From JBBDWK01 sp040902885 (GTDB lineage Bacteria; Acidobacteriota; Terriglobia; Bryobacterales; Bryobacteraceae): DNA of 64,000 nt. The notes beneath the pieces are model-generated. The model had not been told where the DNA came from and searched no databases. It worked only from the letters and a program-made list of their open reading frames with translations. Each line of letters begins with the position of its first letter. Position 1 is the first letter of the stretch. The translations under genes were made by a program, and so were the position numbers. The stretch lies in contig JBBDWK010000037.1 in the NCBI GenBank assembly GCA_040902885.1, forward strand, positions 91,022 through 155,021, read 5' to 3'. Below, in pieces: positions 8,862-18,452 of the stretch.

Positions 8862-11800
8862 TTAGAAGAGGAACCGCACTCCGAGGTTGATCATGCGGCC
8901 CGAGCCAAACCATTCCCTGGCCATATTGCTATCGCCAACGGTCTGGGTCAGCCGGCCGAAATCGGTCGAGTTCAGGTTGTTTACCGGGTTGCCGAACATA
9001 GGGGTGTTGGTCAGGTTGTAAGCCTCGCCGCGGAATTCGAGCTTGTAGCGGCCGGCCCACGGGAACGAGCGGAAGACCGAGAGGTTCCAGCGGAGCAGAT
9101 TGGGCCCGATCACGTTATTGCGGCCCGAATTGCCGTTGGTGTTCGGCCCCGGAGCTCCGAAGGCGGACTGGTTGAACCAGATCTCGCCGCCGTTGCCAAG
9201 GCCGCCTTGCTCGTTCGGATCGCTAAAATTGTTTCCGTAGAGCAGGGGAACACCCGGGCAGTCGCAGGTTACCGGGTCGGCTACCACTGAGAAAGGCGTG
9301 CCCGTGGCCCAACGGAACACATTGTTGACCTGCCAGTTGCCGAGCACTTGGCCGAGAATACCCTGGCTCCAGCGATTGGTGCCGGCGCCGAAGGGGAGCT
9401 GCCACAGGTTCGAGAACACGAAGTTGTGCTGGCGGTGGGAGTCGGAGAGTCCCCGGTTGCGCTGCCGGCTCGACGGATCGAGCAGGAAGCCCTGGTTGCT
9501 GACATCGTCGGTAGCGCGGCCGAACGTGTATGAGCCGGTAAAGCTCAATCCGGCGGCGAAGCGCTTATTGATGCCGGCCTGGAACGAATCGAAGTTGCTG
9601 ATGGCTCCCGTGTCCAGGAGAAGCGTGCTGGCGAACCGTCCGAAGGCCGGGTTTAACGGCTGGCCGCCGATGCCGGTTCCCGGAGCAGCAAAGTTGATCT
9701 CGCGCTGATAGGGCATGTTGCGGCCACGAGTGCCCACGTAAGCGACATCAAAGGCCAATCCCTCAATGATTTCCTGCTGGTAGGTGGCGTTGAAGCTCTG
9801 CACGTACGGGACGCTGAGGTCCTGCGGAACGAAGGTCAAAGGCTGTGCTCCGCTCGGTGTAACAGTGCCTGGGGTAAGGCTTACGTCGGCGAAGGTCGGA
9901 ACCGGGAATGGAGTAGTAATGGAACCTGCGCTGCCAGGAAGTCCGGGTGAGCCGAACTGGAAGGTGCCCACCGCCGGGAAGAGAGAGCCCGCGCCGAATC
10001 CGATAGTGGTCGGGAAGTAGCTGATGGCGTAGCCGGCGCGGAGAACGCCGGTATTGCCTACCTGCCAGGCGAAGCCCACGCGCGGAGCGAGATTGGTGAA
10101 CTTGTAATCGATTCCATCGCGGCCGCCGTCATCGCCGCCCTCGACCACCAAGGTGTTAGTCAGGGGGTCGTAGTTTGAGAGCAGGCCGCCGCCGGAAGCC
10201 CGCACCGGCTGATAGACCTCGTAGCGGAGCCCCAGTTCGATATTCAACCTGGGCGTGAGGCGGATGCTGTCGCCGGCGAAGCCGAACCATTGCCACTGGT
10301 GGTAGCTCGGCGACAGGAAGTCGGTCGACTGAGCGGCCAACGTGGCATCGCCGGTCAGGAAGCTGGCGAAGGCGTTGGAAAAACCACCCGAACCATATTG
10401 ACTGGCCGGGTCGGTGATGAACGCGCCGAAATTCATGCCGGCGGCCGGGCCGAAGCCGAGAAATGCGGTGCCCGTTCCCGCGCTCAGATTGCGGAATCCG
10501 CTCACGCGCTGGTTCCGGATATCCACTCCGAACTTGAACGCATGGCGGCCCGAGTTCCAAACCCAGGTGTTCGCGACCTGATAGAGATTGTCCACGCCGC
10601 GGAAGTTGACTCCCGCCGGGGCGCCCAGGTTTAAAGTACCGATGCCGAGCTGCGGCAAGACTTCTCCGTTGAAGTTGGTAGTCCCCGTGCCGGCCAGCGG
10701 ATTGCCGAGAAGAGGATTGAGTTCATTCCTGTACCGGTTGTAGCTCAGCCGCACGTCGGTCAGGAGATTTGGCGAGAACGTGTGGCCAACGCCGGCCATT
10801 GCGACTTGGGTGCGTAGCCGGCCTTCGGTTCCGCCGCCCAGCTCGCGTCCGAAGGGTGGATTATCCTGGACAAACCAATTGCCGTACCGGTAACTGCCAA
10901 ACAGGTTCGTGCGGTCGCCCAATCGGGCATCCAGGCGGCCTCCGAAACGATTACTGTCGTTGCGAAGCAGCGAATTTCCAACGAAGTTGTTTTCCAGACC
11001 CGCGCCGGGAAGGTTGGGAAGCGGAATGAACGGCAGAAGAGCGGAGGCCGTGGGATCGATGTCTCCCGGGGGAACCACGTTTCCGGGGAACGGTAGGCCG
11101 GTGGCGGGATTCAAGACGTCAAAGCCCGCCGGCAGGCCGGTGAAATTGCCGGAGCGAAAATCCGCGTTAGGAACGGTCAGAAGCTGGGAACGGTGGTTGT
11201 CGAGGTACTGGCCCTCGTAATCCCCGAAGAAAAACAGCCGGTCCATGATGATGGGTCCGCCGACCGTCGCGCCGAACTGGTGGTTGCGGAACTCGGCTCC
11301 CGGCAGCGTATCGACGTTGTAAAAGTCGCGGGAGTTGAACTCATCCACGCTGCCGTTATACACAAGGCTGCCATGGAATCTGTTCGTGCCCGGACGGGTA
11401 TACGGGATCACGTGCGAGGCGCCCACGCGGCCGTACTCGACGCTGTAATTGGACGTCCGCAGGTTCAACTGCTCCACGGATTCCACGGGGGGAATGTTGG
11501 TCTGAATGTGCGTAAACGGCTCGTTGGTGTTCACCGCGTTGATCTCCCAGTTATTGGCGATGAAGGGTTGGCCGTTGGTGGCGAAGATGCGGTTCCGCTG
11601 CGGATCGAGCGCTGGAGGCAGGCTCGACATAGGCGGCGTCACCCCCGGCATCAGGCCGACGATCTCCTGGTAATTGTTATCCGGCGCGTCGGGCAGTTCC
11701 CGGATGATGCGCGTCGGATAGCTGCGCCCGATCTGCGCGCTTTCGGTCTGGATCATGGGCGATCTCGCCACCACTTCGACCACTTCGCGCGCGTCGCCGG

Positions 11801-12197
11801 GAGCGAGAATCAGGTCGATGCGATGCGCTTCGGTGGTGGACAGCGTCACATCCTGCGCCGCGAGGCGGCGGAATCCCGCGGCCTCAACCTCCACGCGATA
11901 GGTTCCCTGCGGTACGGCCATCGTGAACATGCCGTCCGTACCGGTCACAGTGCGCTGGATCTCGCCGCTGCTGACGTTGGTCATGGTAACCGCCGCATTG
12001 GGAACCGGTACGCCGAATGGCGATACTACGGTCCCGGAAAGTGTGCCTGGCTGCCCCGGTTGAGCAGGCGGCGTCGTTTGCTGCTGCGTTTGCTGCTGCG
12101 TTTGCTGCTGCTGCGTTTGCTGCTGCTGGGTATCCTGACCCCAGAGCAGCGATGCAGGCAGGAGGAGACACAGCATTCCATTTCTGAAAGCCTTCAT
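8862..12197 (-). CDS. TonB-dependent receptor with carboxypeptidase-regulatory domain (receptor 1)
   Basis: This is an 1111-residue outer-membrane protein. A signal peptide (ending around LLWGQ) is followed by a Gln/Thr-rich stretch, a carboxypeptidase-regulatory-like beta-sandwich at about residues 50-135 (GTLSGTVVSPFGVPVPNA, then GTYRVEVEAAGFRRL), a plug region, and a long beta-barrel ending in the aromatic signature GVRFLF, the expected BAM recognition end. This Oar-like architecture is abundant in Acidobacteriota and is thought to take up polymeric carbohydrate or peptide substrates. GAGG lies 7 bases before the ATG. No dedicated substrate enzymes flank it. Its upstream region runs straight into the broken ccmC, so its own promoter probably lies in that decayed sequence. 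Confidence 0.92.
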   Translation of the reverse strand: MKAFRNGMLCLLLPASLLWGQDTQQQQTQQQQTQQQTQQQTTPPAQPGQPGTLSGTVVSPFGVPVPNAAVTMTNVSSGEIQRTVTGTDGMFTMAVPQGTYRVEVEAAGFRRLAAQDVTLSTTEAHRIDLILAPGDAREVVEVVARSPMIQTESAQIGRSYPTRIIRELPDAPDNNYQEIVGLMPGVTPPMSSLPPALDPQRNRIFATNGQPFIANNWEINAVNTNEPFTHIQTNIPPVESVEQLNLRTSNYSVEYGRVGASHVIPYTRPGTNRFHGSLVYNGSVDEFNSRDFYNVDTLPGAEFRNHQFGATVGGPIIMDRLFFFGDYEGQYLDNHRSQLLTVPNADFRSGNFTGLPAGFDVLNPATGLPFPGNVVPPGDIDPTASALLPFIPLPNLPGAGLENNFVGNSLLRNDSNRFGGRLDARLGDRTNLFGSYRYGNWFVQDNPPFGRELGGGTEGRLRTQVAMAGVGHTFSPNLLTDVRLSYNRYRNELNPLLGNPLAGTGTTNFNGEVLPQLGIGTLNLGAPAGVNFRGVDNLYQVANTWVWNSGRHAFKFGVDIRNQRVSGFRNLSAGTGTAFLGFGPAAGMNFGAFITDPASQYGSGGFSNAFASFLTGDATLAAQSTDFLSPSYHQWQWFGFAGDSIRLTPRLNIELGLRYEVYQPVRASGGGLLSNYDPLTNTLVVEGGDDGGRDGIDYKFTNLAPRVGFAWQVGNTGVLRAGYAISYFPTTIGFGAGSLFPAVGTFQFGSPGLPGSAGSITTPFPVPTFADVSLTPGTVTPSGAQPLTFVPQDLSVPYVQSFNATYQQEIIEGLAFDVAYVGTRGRNMPYQREINFAAPGTGIGGQPLNPAFGRFASTLLLDTGAISNFDSFQAGINKRFAAGLSFTGSYTFGRATDDVSNQGFLLDPSSRQRNRGLSDSHRQHNFVFSNLWQLPFGAGTNRWSQGILGQVLGNWQVNNVFRWATGTPFSVVADPVTCDCPGVPLLYGNNFSDPNEQGGLGNGGEIWFNQSAFGAPGPNTNGNSGRNNVIGPNLLRWNLSVFRSFPWAGRYKLEFRGEAYNLTNTPMFGNPVNNLNSTDFGRLTQTVGDSNMAREWFGSGRMINLGVRFLF
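12078..12131 (-). repeat. Gln/Thr codon repeat in the receptor 1 N-terminus
   Basis: CAG/CAA codons interrupted by ACG give four runs of three or four glutamines, each followed by threonine. The tract follows the signal peptide. Such repeats can change length by slippage and may act as a flexible linker in front of the beta-sandwich domain. Confidence 0.7.
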
Positions 12198-12229
12198 AAG
12201 ATAACCTCAATGGGAACTCCCACGGTCGT

Positions 12230-12936
12230 TCAGTGGATGCAGCTACTCAGCCAGGGAAAGGAAGCGGACATAGAAGCGCTGCAGTCAGTGATAGCCGATA
12301 CCGGACGCCTCTCGGTTACGTGCTCGATCCCATCAAGCAGCCACTGTGGTTTCCCTCTGAATTTCCAGAATCGGGATAGCACCACCTGGAGCGGTATGGT
12401 TTGCTGTATCCGAAGGACGCTTGCGGCTTGCGATACGCGCCGCACAGATTTGATCTGGCGCAGCATCTCTTCCTGCCGGACGCGAACCAGCACCAACACC
12501 GCCGCAAACAAAATCAGCGCCAGCCAGTTCCACAACAGCACGGCCCACATCTCCGGCGGAAGCTGCATGGGCTGAGGGTGCTGCGTCCGCCACCAGCGGA
12601 TGGAAAACCACACGATCGGCACATCGAAGAAGGCGAAGAGGGAATAAACGGCGGCAATCCTCCCTCTCTGATGCGGTTCGTCAATCGACCGCCGCAACAG
12701 AAGGTAACCTGCATAAAGCATCCAGCAGATGAGGGCCGAAGTGAGTCTGGCATCCCACGTCCACCAAATGCCGCCAGGAAGGCCGTCCACCAGGACGGTA
12801 CGTGAAAGAACAGGATCCGGTAGATCGCGCCCTGCGCCTGTTCATCGGGCAGCGCCAGAAACATCACGTACAAATTCCGCAGAAGCAGAATGGCCGCGAC
12901 GGCGCTCATCCCATAAATCAGCTTTTCGCGCATCAT
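12230..12936 (-). pseudogene. ccmC: cytochrome c biogenesis protein CcmC, disrupted
   Basis: Two reading frames together resemble CcmC, the heme-handling membrane protein of system I cytochrome c maturation. From 12936 one frame gives MREKLIYGMSAVAAILLL, then GAIYRILFFHVPSWWTAF, the CcmC N-terminus through the conserved HVP. A different frame from about 12785 gives GGIWWTWDARLTSALICW, the tryptophan-rich WWD heme-binding motif, and further helices to about residue 120 of that frame. In intact CcmC roughly 50 residues separate HVP and the WWD motif; here they are almost adjacent and out of frame, so an internal deletion has occurred. The last 60 or so residues of the second frame do not look like CcmC. 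No other ccm genes are nearby. Confidence 0.8.
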
Positions 12937-13114
12937 CCTGGAGGATACAACACCGGCGGTCGAATCGCTCTTGCCCGCATCGCGGGCCTCATTCTAATAT
13001 AAAGACGTCTTGAGCGATTCCCGCTCGGCGCCGTTCCAAAGTAACACCAACCGGGCTGCGGCGGCGCTCGTACCCTGCCCACGAAGTAGACTGAATGAGA
13101 GAGGAATCACCTGA

Positions 13115-13741
13115 ATGCCGCAATCCGTCCTAGTCCCGATGGTGGTCGAGCAGACCTCGCGAGGGGAGCGTGCTTACGATATCTACTCCCGTCTGCTGAA
13201 GGAAAACATTATCTTTTTGGGAACCCCGATAGACGACAACATCGCCAACCTGGTCATCGCTCAGCTTCTTTTTTTGGAGGCCGAAGACCCGGAACGAGAT
13301 ATCTCCATCTACATCAATTCGCCCGGCGGCTCCATCACCTCCGGAATGGCGATTTTCGACACCATGAGTTTCGTGAAGCCCGACATCGTGACCATCTGCG
13401 TCGGACAGGCCGCTTCGATGGCCGCCGTGCTGCTCGCCGCGGGCACCAAAGGCAAACGCTTCAGCCTGCCGAATTCGCGCATCATGATCCATCAGCCCTC
13501 CATGCAGGGCCTCGCCGGACAGGCCGCCGACATCGACATTTACGCCCGTGAGATTCTGCGCATGCGCGAAGCGCTCAACCGGATTCTGGCGGACTCGACC
13601 GGCCAATCCATCGAGCGTGTCTCCCGGGACGTCGATCGCGACTACATTATGGGACCCGATCAGGCCGTCGAGTACGGGATGATCGACCGCGTCATTTCCA
13701 GCCGCGAGCTCGCGCCCACGCCCGTGGCCCTCACTTCTTAA
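13115..13741 (+). CDS. clpP: ATP-dependent Clp protease proteolytic subunit
   Basis: The gene encodes 208 residues of ClpP, the serine protease barrel that degrades substrates fed by ClpX, ClpA or ClpC. The triad is visible: Ser101 in GQAASMAAVLL, His126 in IMIHQPS and Asp176 in VDRDYIM. YINSPGGSI at about residue 66 is the substrate-binding loop. The residue after SM is Ala instead of the usual Gly (SMGA). There is no clpX, tig or lon nearby, so this may be a secondary paralogue. GAGAGGA precedes the ATG by about 9 bases. The stop codon overlaps the start of the following SDR gene by one base (TAATG), so the two are probably translated together. Confidence 0.95.
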   Translation: MPQSVLVPMVVEQTSRGERAYDIYSRLLKENIIFLGTPIDDNIANLVIAQLLFLEAEDPERDISIYINSPGGSITSGMAIFDTMSFVKPDIVTICVGQAASMAAVLLAAGTKGKRFSLPNSRIMIHQPSMQGLAGQAADIDIYAREILRMREALNRILADSTGQSIERVSRDVDRDYIMGPDQAVEYGMIDRVISSRELAPTPVALTS

Positions 13742-14505
13742 TGCGGCTGCGGGATAAAGTTGCCGTCGTTACCGGCGCCGGGGCCGGAATCGGCGAGGCT
13801 ATCGCTTTGCGCTTCGCCGAGGAAGGCGCCCGCCTCGTGCTGGCGGACATCGCCGAAGGTCCCGTGCGCTGCACTCTGGAAAAGGCGCAGCGCCTGGGGG
13901 CGAAGGCCGTTCTGGCGATTGGCGATGTCTCCCGGGATGAAGACGCCCGGCGCATCGCCGACACGGCGGCCGTTGCGTTCGGCCGCATCGATGTGCTGGT
14001 GAACAATGCGGCCGACTTCACGCAGATGAGCGTGGAGGCCGCCGAAGTCGCCGACTGGCAGCGGGTCCTCGGCGTGAACGTGATCGGCCTCGCGCTGGTC
14101 GCCAAATATGCTATCCCGCACATGAAAGCCTCGGGCGGCGGCTCCATCGTCAACATCGGCTCCATGAGCGGGGTCATCGCTCAACCGGAGTTCGCGACTT
14201 ACAACGCCAGCAAGGGGGCCGTCCTGACGCTCACCAAGTGCATGGCCCTGGACCTGGCGCCATTCAAGATTCGCGTCAACTCCGTCTCGCCGGGCTGCAT
14301 CCTCACGAGCGCCTCGCACCGCGAAATTCGGCGCCTGGGGCTCACGTTCGAAGAGTGGCGCGATCGCGTTGCGCCGCTGCACATGCTGAACCGGCTGGGC
14401 GAGCCGGTTGAAGTGGCCAACGCCGCGCTGTTTCTGGCATCGGAAGAGGCCGGTTTCATCACCGCCGCCAACCTGATGGTGGACGGCGGCTACACCGGCC
14501 GCTGA
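13741..14505 (+). CDS. SDR family oxidoreductase
   Basis: This 254-residue protein is a classical short-chain dehydrogenase/reductase. The cofactor motif TGAGAGIG occupies residues 11-18, NNA is at about 88-90, and the catalytic residues are Ser141 (IVNIGSMSG), Tyr154 and Lys158 (YNASKGA). The C-terminus ends in LMVDGGYTGR, as in many 3-oxoacyl-ACP-reductase-like or sugar-alcohol dehydrogenases. An Asp at the end of strand 2 (LADIAE) suggests NAD rather than NADP. It is coupled to clpP by a one-base overlap, and its 3' end overlaps the convergent glcF by 16 bp. The substrate is unknown. Confidence 0.92.
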   Translation: MRLRDKVAVVTGAGAGIGEAIALRFAEEGARLVLADIAEGPVRCTLEKAQRLGAKAVLAIGDVSRDEDARRIADTAAVAFGRIDVLVNNAADFTQMSVEAAEVADWQRVLGVNVIGLALVAKYAIPHMKASGGGSIVNIGSMSGVIAQPEFATYNASKGAVLTLTKCMALDLAPFKIRVNSVSPGCILTSASHREIRRLGLTFEEWRDRVAPLHMLNRLGEPVEVANAALFLASEEAGFITAANLMVDGGYTGR

Positions 14506-15788
14506 TAATTCCGGTACGCTTCGTCGAGAATCTCCACCACGTGCGCCACCCGCTGGCCATTGCCGTGAATTCGCGCGCCGGCTTGCAGTTGCAGCATGCA
14601 ACCCGGATTCGCGGTGACGATCACATCGGCGCCGGTGCGGTTGACGTTCTCCATCTTTTTCGAAAGAACCGCCATCGCCATATCGTTCTGCAGCACGTTG
14701 TAGATGCCCGCGCTGCCGCAGCAGATGTCGGCCAGCGGCATTTCCCGGAAGGTCAATCCGGGCACCGCCTGCAACAGCTTGCGTGGAGGAACGCGCACGC
14801 GCTGCCCGTGAGCGAGGTGGCAGGAGTCCTGATACGTGGCAGTGATCTCGACCGGCCCCATGTTCCGGTTCAGCTCGATGGAAGCCAGGAACTCGTTGAC
14901 GTCCTTCATCAGCTCCGTGAAGCGCGCCGCCTTCGCCGCGTACTCCGCGTCGTGCTCCAATAACTCGCCGTACTCTTTCAGCGTGGACCCGCAGCCGGCG
15001 GCATTGGTGAGAATGGCGTCGTATTCGCCTCTCAACACGGCGTCGATATTCCGGCGCGCCAGTTTGCGCGCTTCATCGCGAATGCCCGCGTGTACGTGCA
15101 GCGCGCCGCAGCAGCCCTGGCCTTCCGGGATCACGACTTCACAGCCGTTCTTTTGCAGCACGCGGACCGTGGCTTCGTTCAGACGCGCGAAGGAGACGTT
15201 GGCGATGCAGCCCGCCATGAACGCCACACGGTACTGGCGCCGGCCCTCCGCCGGAAAGGTCTTTCCAATCTTTCCAAAGAAGAAGGGTGGCTCCGCGGGC
15301 GGCGAGAGCGCCTCCAAACTTCCCATCTCTCCCAGGAATTTGAGCAGGCCCGAAGAGCGCGCCAGCTTCTGCAATCCGCTGGCCTGATACAGGTACAACA
15401 TGCCGCCGAGTACGCTCATCGAAAAAGGCGACTGCAACAGATGCCCGAAGACCAGCTTGCGCACGAAGCGCGCCGTGGAGGTGCGCTCGGTCCGGCTCTC
15501 GATGTCGGATCGCGCCGCCTCCACCAGCCGCCCATAAGGCACGCCGGAAGGGCACGCGGTCTCGCAGGCGCGGCAAGCCAGGCAAAGCTCGATATGTTCC
15601 ACGTAGGACGGCGTAATGGGCGCGCCGTTCTGCACCTGAATCATCTGATAAATGCGCCCGCGCGGCGAGTCCATCTCCACGCCCAGCTCCCGGTACGTGG
15701 GACAGGCGTTCAGGCACAGGCCGCAGTGTACGCAGCGGTCGAGATCGGCCTGTTGCGGGCGGTCAGATACGGCAGTAGAGTCGGTCAC
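14490..15788 (-). CDS. glcF: glycolate oxidase iron-sulfur subunit
   Basis: The product is a 432-residue (Fe-S) oxidoreductase of the GlcF/LutA type. Two 4Fe-4S ferredoxin motifs are present: Cys19, 22, 25 and 29 in CVHCGLCLNACPT, and Cys69, 72, 75 and 79 in CLACRACETACPSG. Two cysteine-rich CCG-type motifs follow (GQGCCGALH and DICCGSAGIYN). Together with GlcD and GlcE it passes electrons from glycolate (or D-lactate) oxidation to the membrane quinone pool. Its start codon lies inside the end of glcE (26-bp overlap), so the two are translationally coupled. The catalytic flavoprotein GlcD is missing from the locus. Confidence 0.92.
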   Translation of the reverse strand: MTDSTAVSDRPQQADLDRCVHCGLCLNACPTYRELGVEMDSPRGRIYQMIQVQNGAPITPSYVEHIELCLACRACETACPSGVPYGRLVEAARSDIESRTERTSTARFVRKLVFGHLLQSPFSMSVLGGMLYLYQASGLQKLARSSGLLKFLGEMGSLEALSPPAEPPFFFGKIGKTFPAEGRRQYRVAFMAGCIANVSFARLNEATVRVLQKNGCEVVIPEGQGCCGALHVHAGIRDEARKLARRNIDAVLRGEYDAILTNAAGCGSTLKEYGELLEHDAEYAAKAARFTELMKDVNEFLASIELNRNMGPVEITATYQDSCHLAHGQRVRVPPRKLLQAVPGLTFREMPLADICCGSAGIYNVLQNDMAMAVLSKKMENVNRTGADVIVTANPGCMLQLQAGARIHGNGQRVAHVVEILDEAYRNYQRPV

Positions 15789-16926
15789 GGTTTAGGAGCC
15801 CATGGGGGTCGAACATGCGTTTGACCCGTTTCATCAGTTCGAAGTCGTTATTGGCGGAGCCCTGCGGCGTGGGCCACATTTCAAGCGAAGCCGTCCGATT
15901 TTCCGGAGCGGACTCCATTATAGCTTTCCAGCCCCCCGCGGCGTGCGCGGCGAGCCACTGGGAGGCCTCTTCACAGCGGGCGAAGCAGGCGTAGCCGACC
16001 CCCGACCCCGCGCGGAGAACGGCCGGCTTCGGCAGCCTTTCCATCATTTCTTTGGATTGCGTCAAGACCGCCGATACCCGGACCACGGCCCCGTCGTCGT
16101 GCCGCGCCAGGAACCGCGGCGTAAATTCGCGAATGCCTTGCCAAAAATCGGACTCGTCGTCGCCTTCCAGGACGCTCAGGTCTCCCATGGCGCCCAGCTC
16201 GCGCTGGTAGCGCTCTACAACGGCCGCGTTGCCGCCGGCCCGAATCGCGAGCATGAGGCCCTGCTCATCGGCATGGATCAGATCGATCGCCGCGGGCTGC
16301 AGGACGCTTTTCAAGATGGCGTCGCGAATGTCGAAGGCGGCGTCGAGCGAGTTGAAGCGCAACAAGAACGTTCGCTCCTCGGCGGGCATTGGCATCAGTT
16401 TGAAGTTCACCACGGCCATCGCGGCCAGCGTGCCGAACGACCCGATCATGAGCTTACCCATATCCAGGCCCGCGACGTTCTTCACCACCGTCCCGCCCGA
16501 TTGCACCAACTTGCCTTCGAGCGTGGCGAACTTCATTCCGATCACGAGGTCGCGGGCGGTTCCATAGAGCCGCCTGCGCGGGCCGCTCGAGTTGGCCGCC
16601 AGAACACCGCCCACGGTCGCCTGTTCCGCAAAGGGAGGGTCCAGCGGGACCATCTGCCGATTGCCTGCCAGCAGCGCGGTGAGATCTCGCCATGGCAGCC
16701 CGGCCTCGACGCTGATGGTCAAGTCCTGCGGCTCGTACTGCAACACTCTCCTGAGACCGGTGGTGGAAATGCAGACATCGGAGGAGGGCACCGGCCCGGC
16801 CATGCGATTCTTGGAACCGCTTCCGATGAGGGTAATGGTCAGCCCGCGGGATCGTGCCTCCGCCAGACAACTCGCCATCTCCTCCGGGGTTTGGGGCGTG
16901 AAAACACTCATGAGGTAATCAGCCAT
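15763..16926 (-). CDS. glcE: glycolate oxidase FAD-binding subunit
   Basis: This 387-residue FAD-binding protein of the VAO/PCMH family has the FAD-domain signatures LIGSGSKNRMAGP (about 34-46), TISVEAGLPWRDL, GGVLAANSSGPRRRLYG and GGTVVKNVAGLDMGKLMIGSFGTL. The size and the direct coupling to glcF identify it as GlcE rather than the longer GlcD. GlcE is the second flavin subunit of the glycolate oxidase complex. The usual order is glcD-glcE-glcF, but the sequence right upstream is not glcD: three bases before the ATG a 5'-truncated permease begins on the opposite strand. The native promoter and glcD therefore appear to have been lost or displaced. Confidence 0.88.
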   Translation of the reverse strand: MADYLMSVFTPQTPEEMASCLAEARSRGLTITLIGSGSKNRMAGPVPSSDVCISTTGLRRVLQYEPQDLTISVEAGLPWRDLTALLAGNRQMVPLDPPFAEQATVGGVLAANSSGPRRRLYGTARDLVIGMKFATLEGKLVQSGGTVVKNVAGLDMGKLMIGSFGTLAAMAVVNFKLMPMPAEERTFLLRFNSLDAAFDIRDAILKSVLQPAAIDLIHADEQGLMLAIRAGGNAAVVERYQRELGAMGDLSVLEGDDESDFWQGIREFTPRFLARHDDGAVVRVSAVLTQSKEMMERLPKPAVLRAGSGVGYACFARCEEASQWLAAHAAGGWKAIMESAPENRTASLEMWPTPQGSANNDFELMKRVKRMFDPHGLLNRDRLYCRI

Positions 16927-16929
16927 TCT

Positions 16930-18339
16930 ACTGGAGCGGCGGGTCTCATACTGGCGCCCTGGTCCGTGCGCGCCCTGTTGCAGCTCTTCCCGCGCTCGGA
17001 CGTAACGTTCTATCTCGACACGTCAATCGACGCTGGAGTGCTGGCCTTCACCGCCGCCGTGTCCGTGCTCACCGGCCTCCTCTTCGGCCTTGCTCCGGCG
17101 CTTCAGGCGCGCAAAACGAATCTGGTTGACAGCCTCAAGGCCGGGACGCAGGCTCCTTCCGGACTGGCTAACATCTGGGGTCAAGGCCTCATCACCGGCC
17201 AGGTTGCGCTTTCCGTAGTGGCCCTCGTCGCGGCGGCCCTATTCGTCCGCACGTTGTCGAACCTCCGGGCCGAGGACGCCGGCTTCTCCCGCGATCATCT
17301 GTTGCTCGCCAGCCTCGACCCTTCTTCCAAAGGCTGGAGGGGCGCTCAGATTGCGGATTTCTACCGCCGTCTGCTGGAGCGTGTGGAGACGCTGCCCGAA
17401 GCGCGCGGCGCCAGTCTGGCCCGCGTTCGGGTTCTGGCCGGAGTGGGCGTGTCGGATCAGGTCGCGATTCGGGGCTATCAGCCGGTTCCCCAGGAGAATA
17501 TGAACGTCCTGCTCAACGCCGTCAGCCCCGGCTACTTCGCAACCCTGGGCATTCCGCTGAAGGCTGGACGCGATTTCGCGTTGACGGATCGTCTCGATTC
17601 GCCCGGCGTAGCCATTGTCAACGAAGCCTTCGTCAAGCGCTTCTTCCCGAATGAAAACCCTCTTGGCCGTAAGGTCAGCGTCGGCAACCCGGGCGATCTG
17701 GACATCGTCGGCGTCGTGCGGGACTCCAAGTATGGCGGCCTGGATCATCCCATCGATAGCACGGTTTATATCTCCGTCTTCCAGCGGCCGGACGCGGCCT
17801 GGCGATCCACCCTGCACATCCGCTTCCGGGGCGATACGTCCGTGACGACCGCGTCGGTCCAGGCGCTGATGCGTTCCATCGAACCCGACCTCCCGCTGTT
17901 CGCCGTGCGGACCATGGAGGCCGAAGTCGATAACCTCCTGTCGCGCGAACGCATGATGGCCCTGCTCTCGGCCCTGTTCGGCGCGCTGGCCCTGCTGATC
18001 GCGGCCATTGGCATTTACGGCGTGCTGACCTTCGCGATACTGCGGCGCACCAAGGAAATCGGCATCCGCATGGCTCTGGGAGCGCGGCCGGGGCAGATGG
18101 TGGGGCAGGTGGTGATGGAATCGCTCCGACCTGTCGCACTCGGTCTTGTATTGGGCGCGGCCGCCGCACTGGCGGTGGGAAGGCTCAGCGCGGGCCTGCT
18201 CTTCGGAGTTTCCGAACGCGATCCAGCCGCCTTTACGCTCGCGGCGGTAACCCTGCTGGCCGCGGCCCTCTTGGCCGCATACCTGCCCGCGCGCCGGGCC
18301 GCTAAGACGGACCCCATGATCGCGCTACGGCAGGAGTAG
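16930..18339 (+). pseudogene. ADOP-type FtsX-like permease, 5'-truncated
   Basis: From 16930 the frame encodes about 469 residues matching the C-terminal half of acidobacterial orphan ABC permeases: a membrane region (LAFTAAVSVLTGLLFGLAP), the second MacB-like periplasmic domain, and the final FtsX block (EIGIRMALGARPGQMV, ending YLPARRAAKTDPMIALRQE). The homology begins at a point corresponding to about residue 418 of the complete permease at 18837. The first half, including the first FtsX block, is absent, and no start codon or ribosome site lies in frame at the break. The break is 3 bp from the glcE start codon. This looks like a rearrangement remnant, although an assembly join is possible. 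Confidence 0.8.
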
Positions 18340-18344
18340 GAACG
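18304..18344 (+). repeat. permease-tail direct repeat, copy 1
   Basis: This 41-bp segment covers the last codons and stop of the truncated permease and a few bases beyond. It matches 21438-21478 with two mismatches. Identity past the stop codon is more than protein conservation requires, which points to recent common ancestry or gene conversion. Confidence 0.75.
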
Positions 18345-18452
18345 AATCGCGCGAACAGGTATCGAGCACTACGCGATCAGGCAGCCCGAACGACTCCCCC
18401 TCGAATACCGGGCACGATCGCGGCTCTTATCAGCCGTTACATTCCAACCTTA

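Noticed and set aside
18340..18440. Possible gene remnant between the truncated permease and PadR
   Set aside because: Short frames such as RYRALRDQAARTT are present, but nothing can be matched to a family and no repeat structure is seen.
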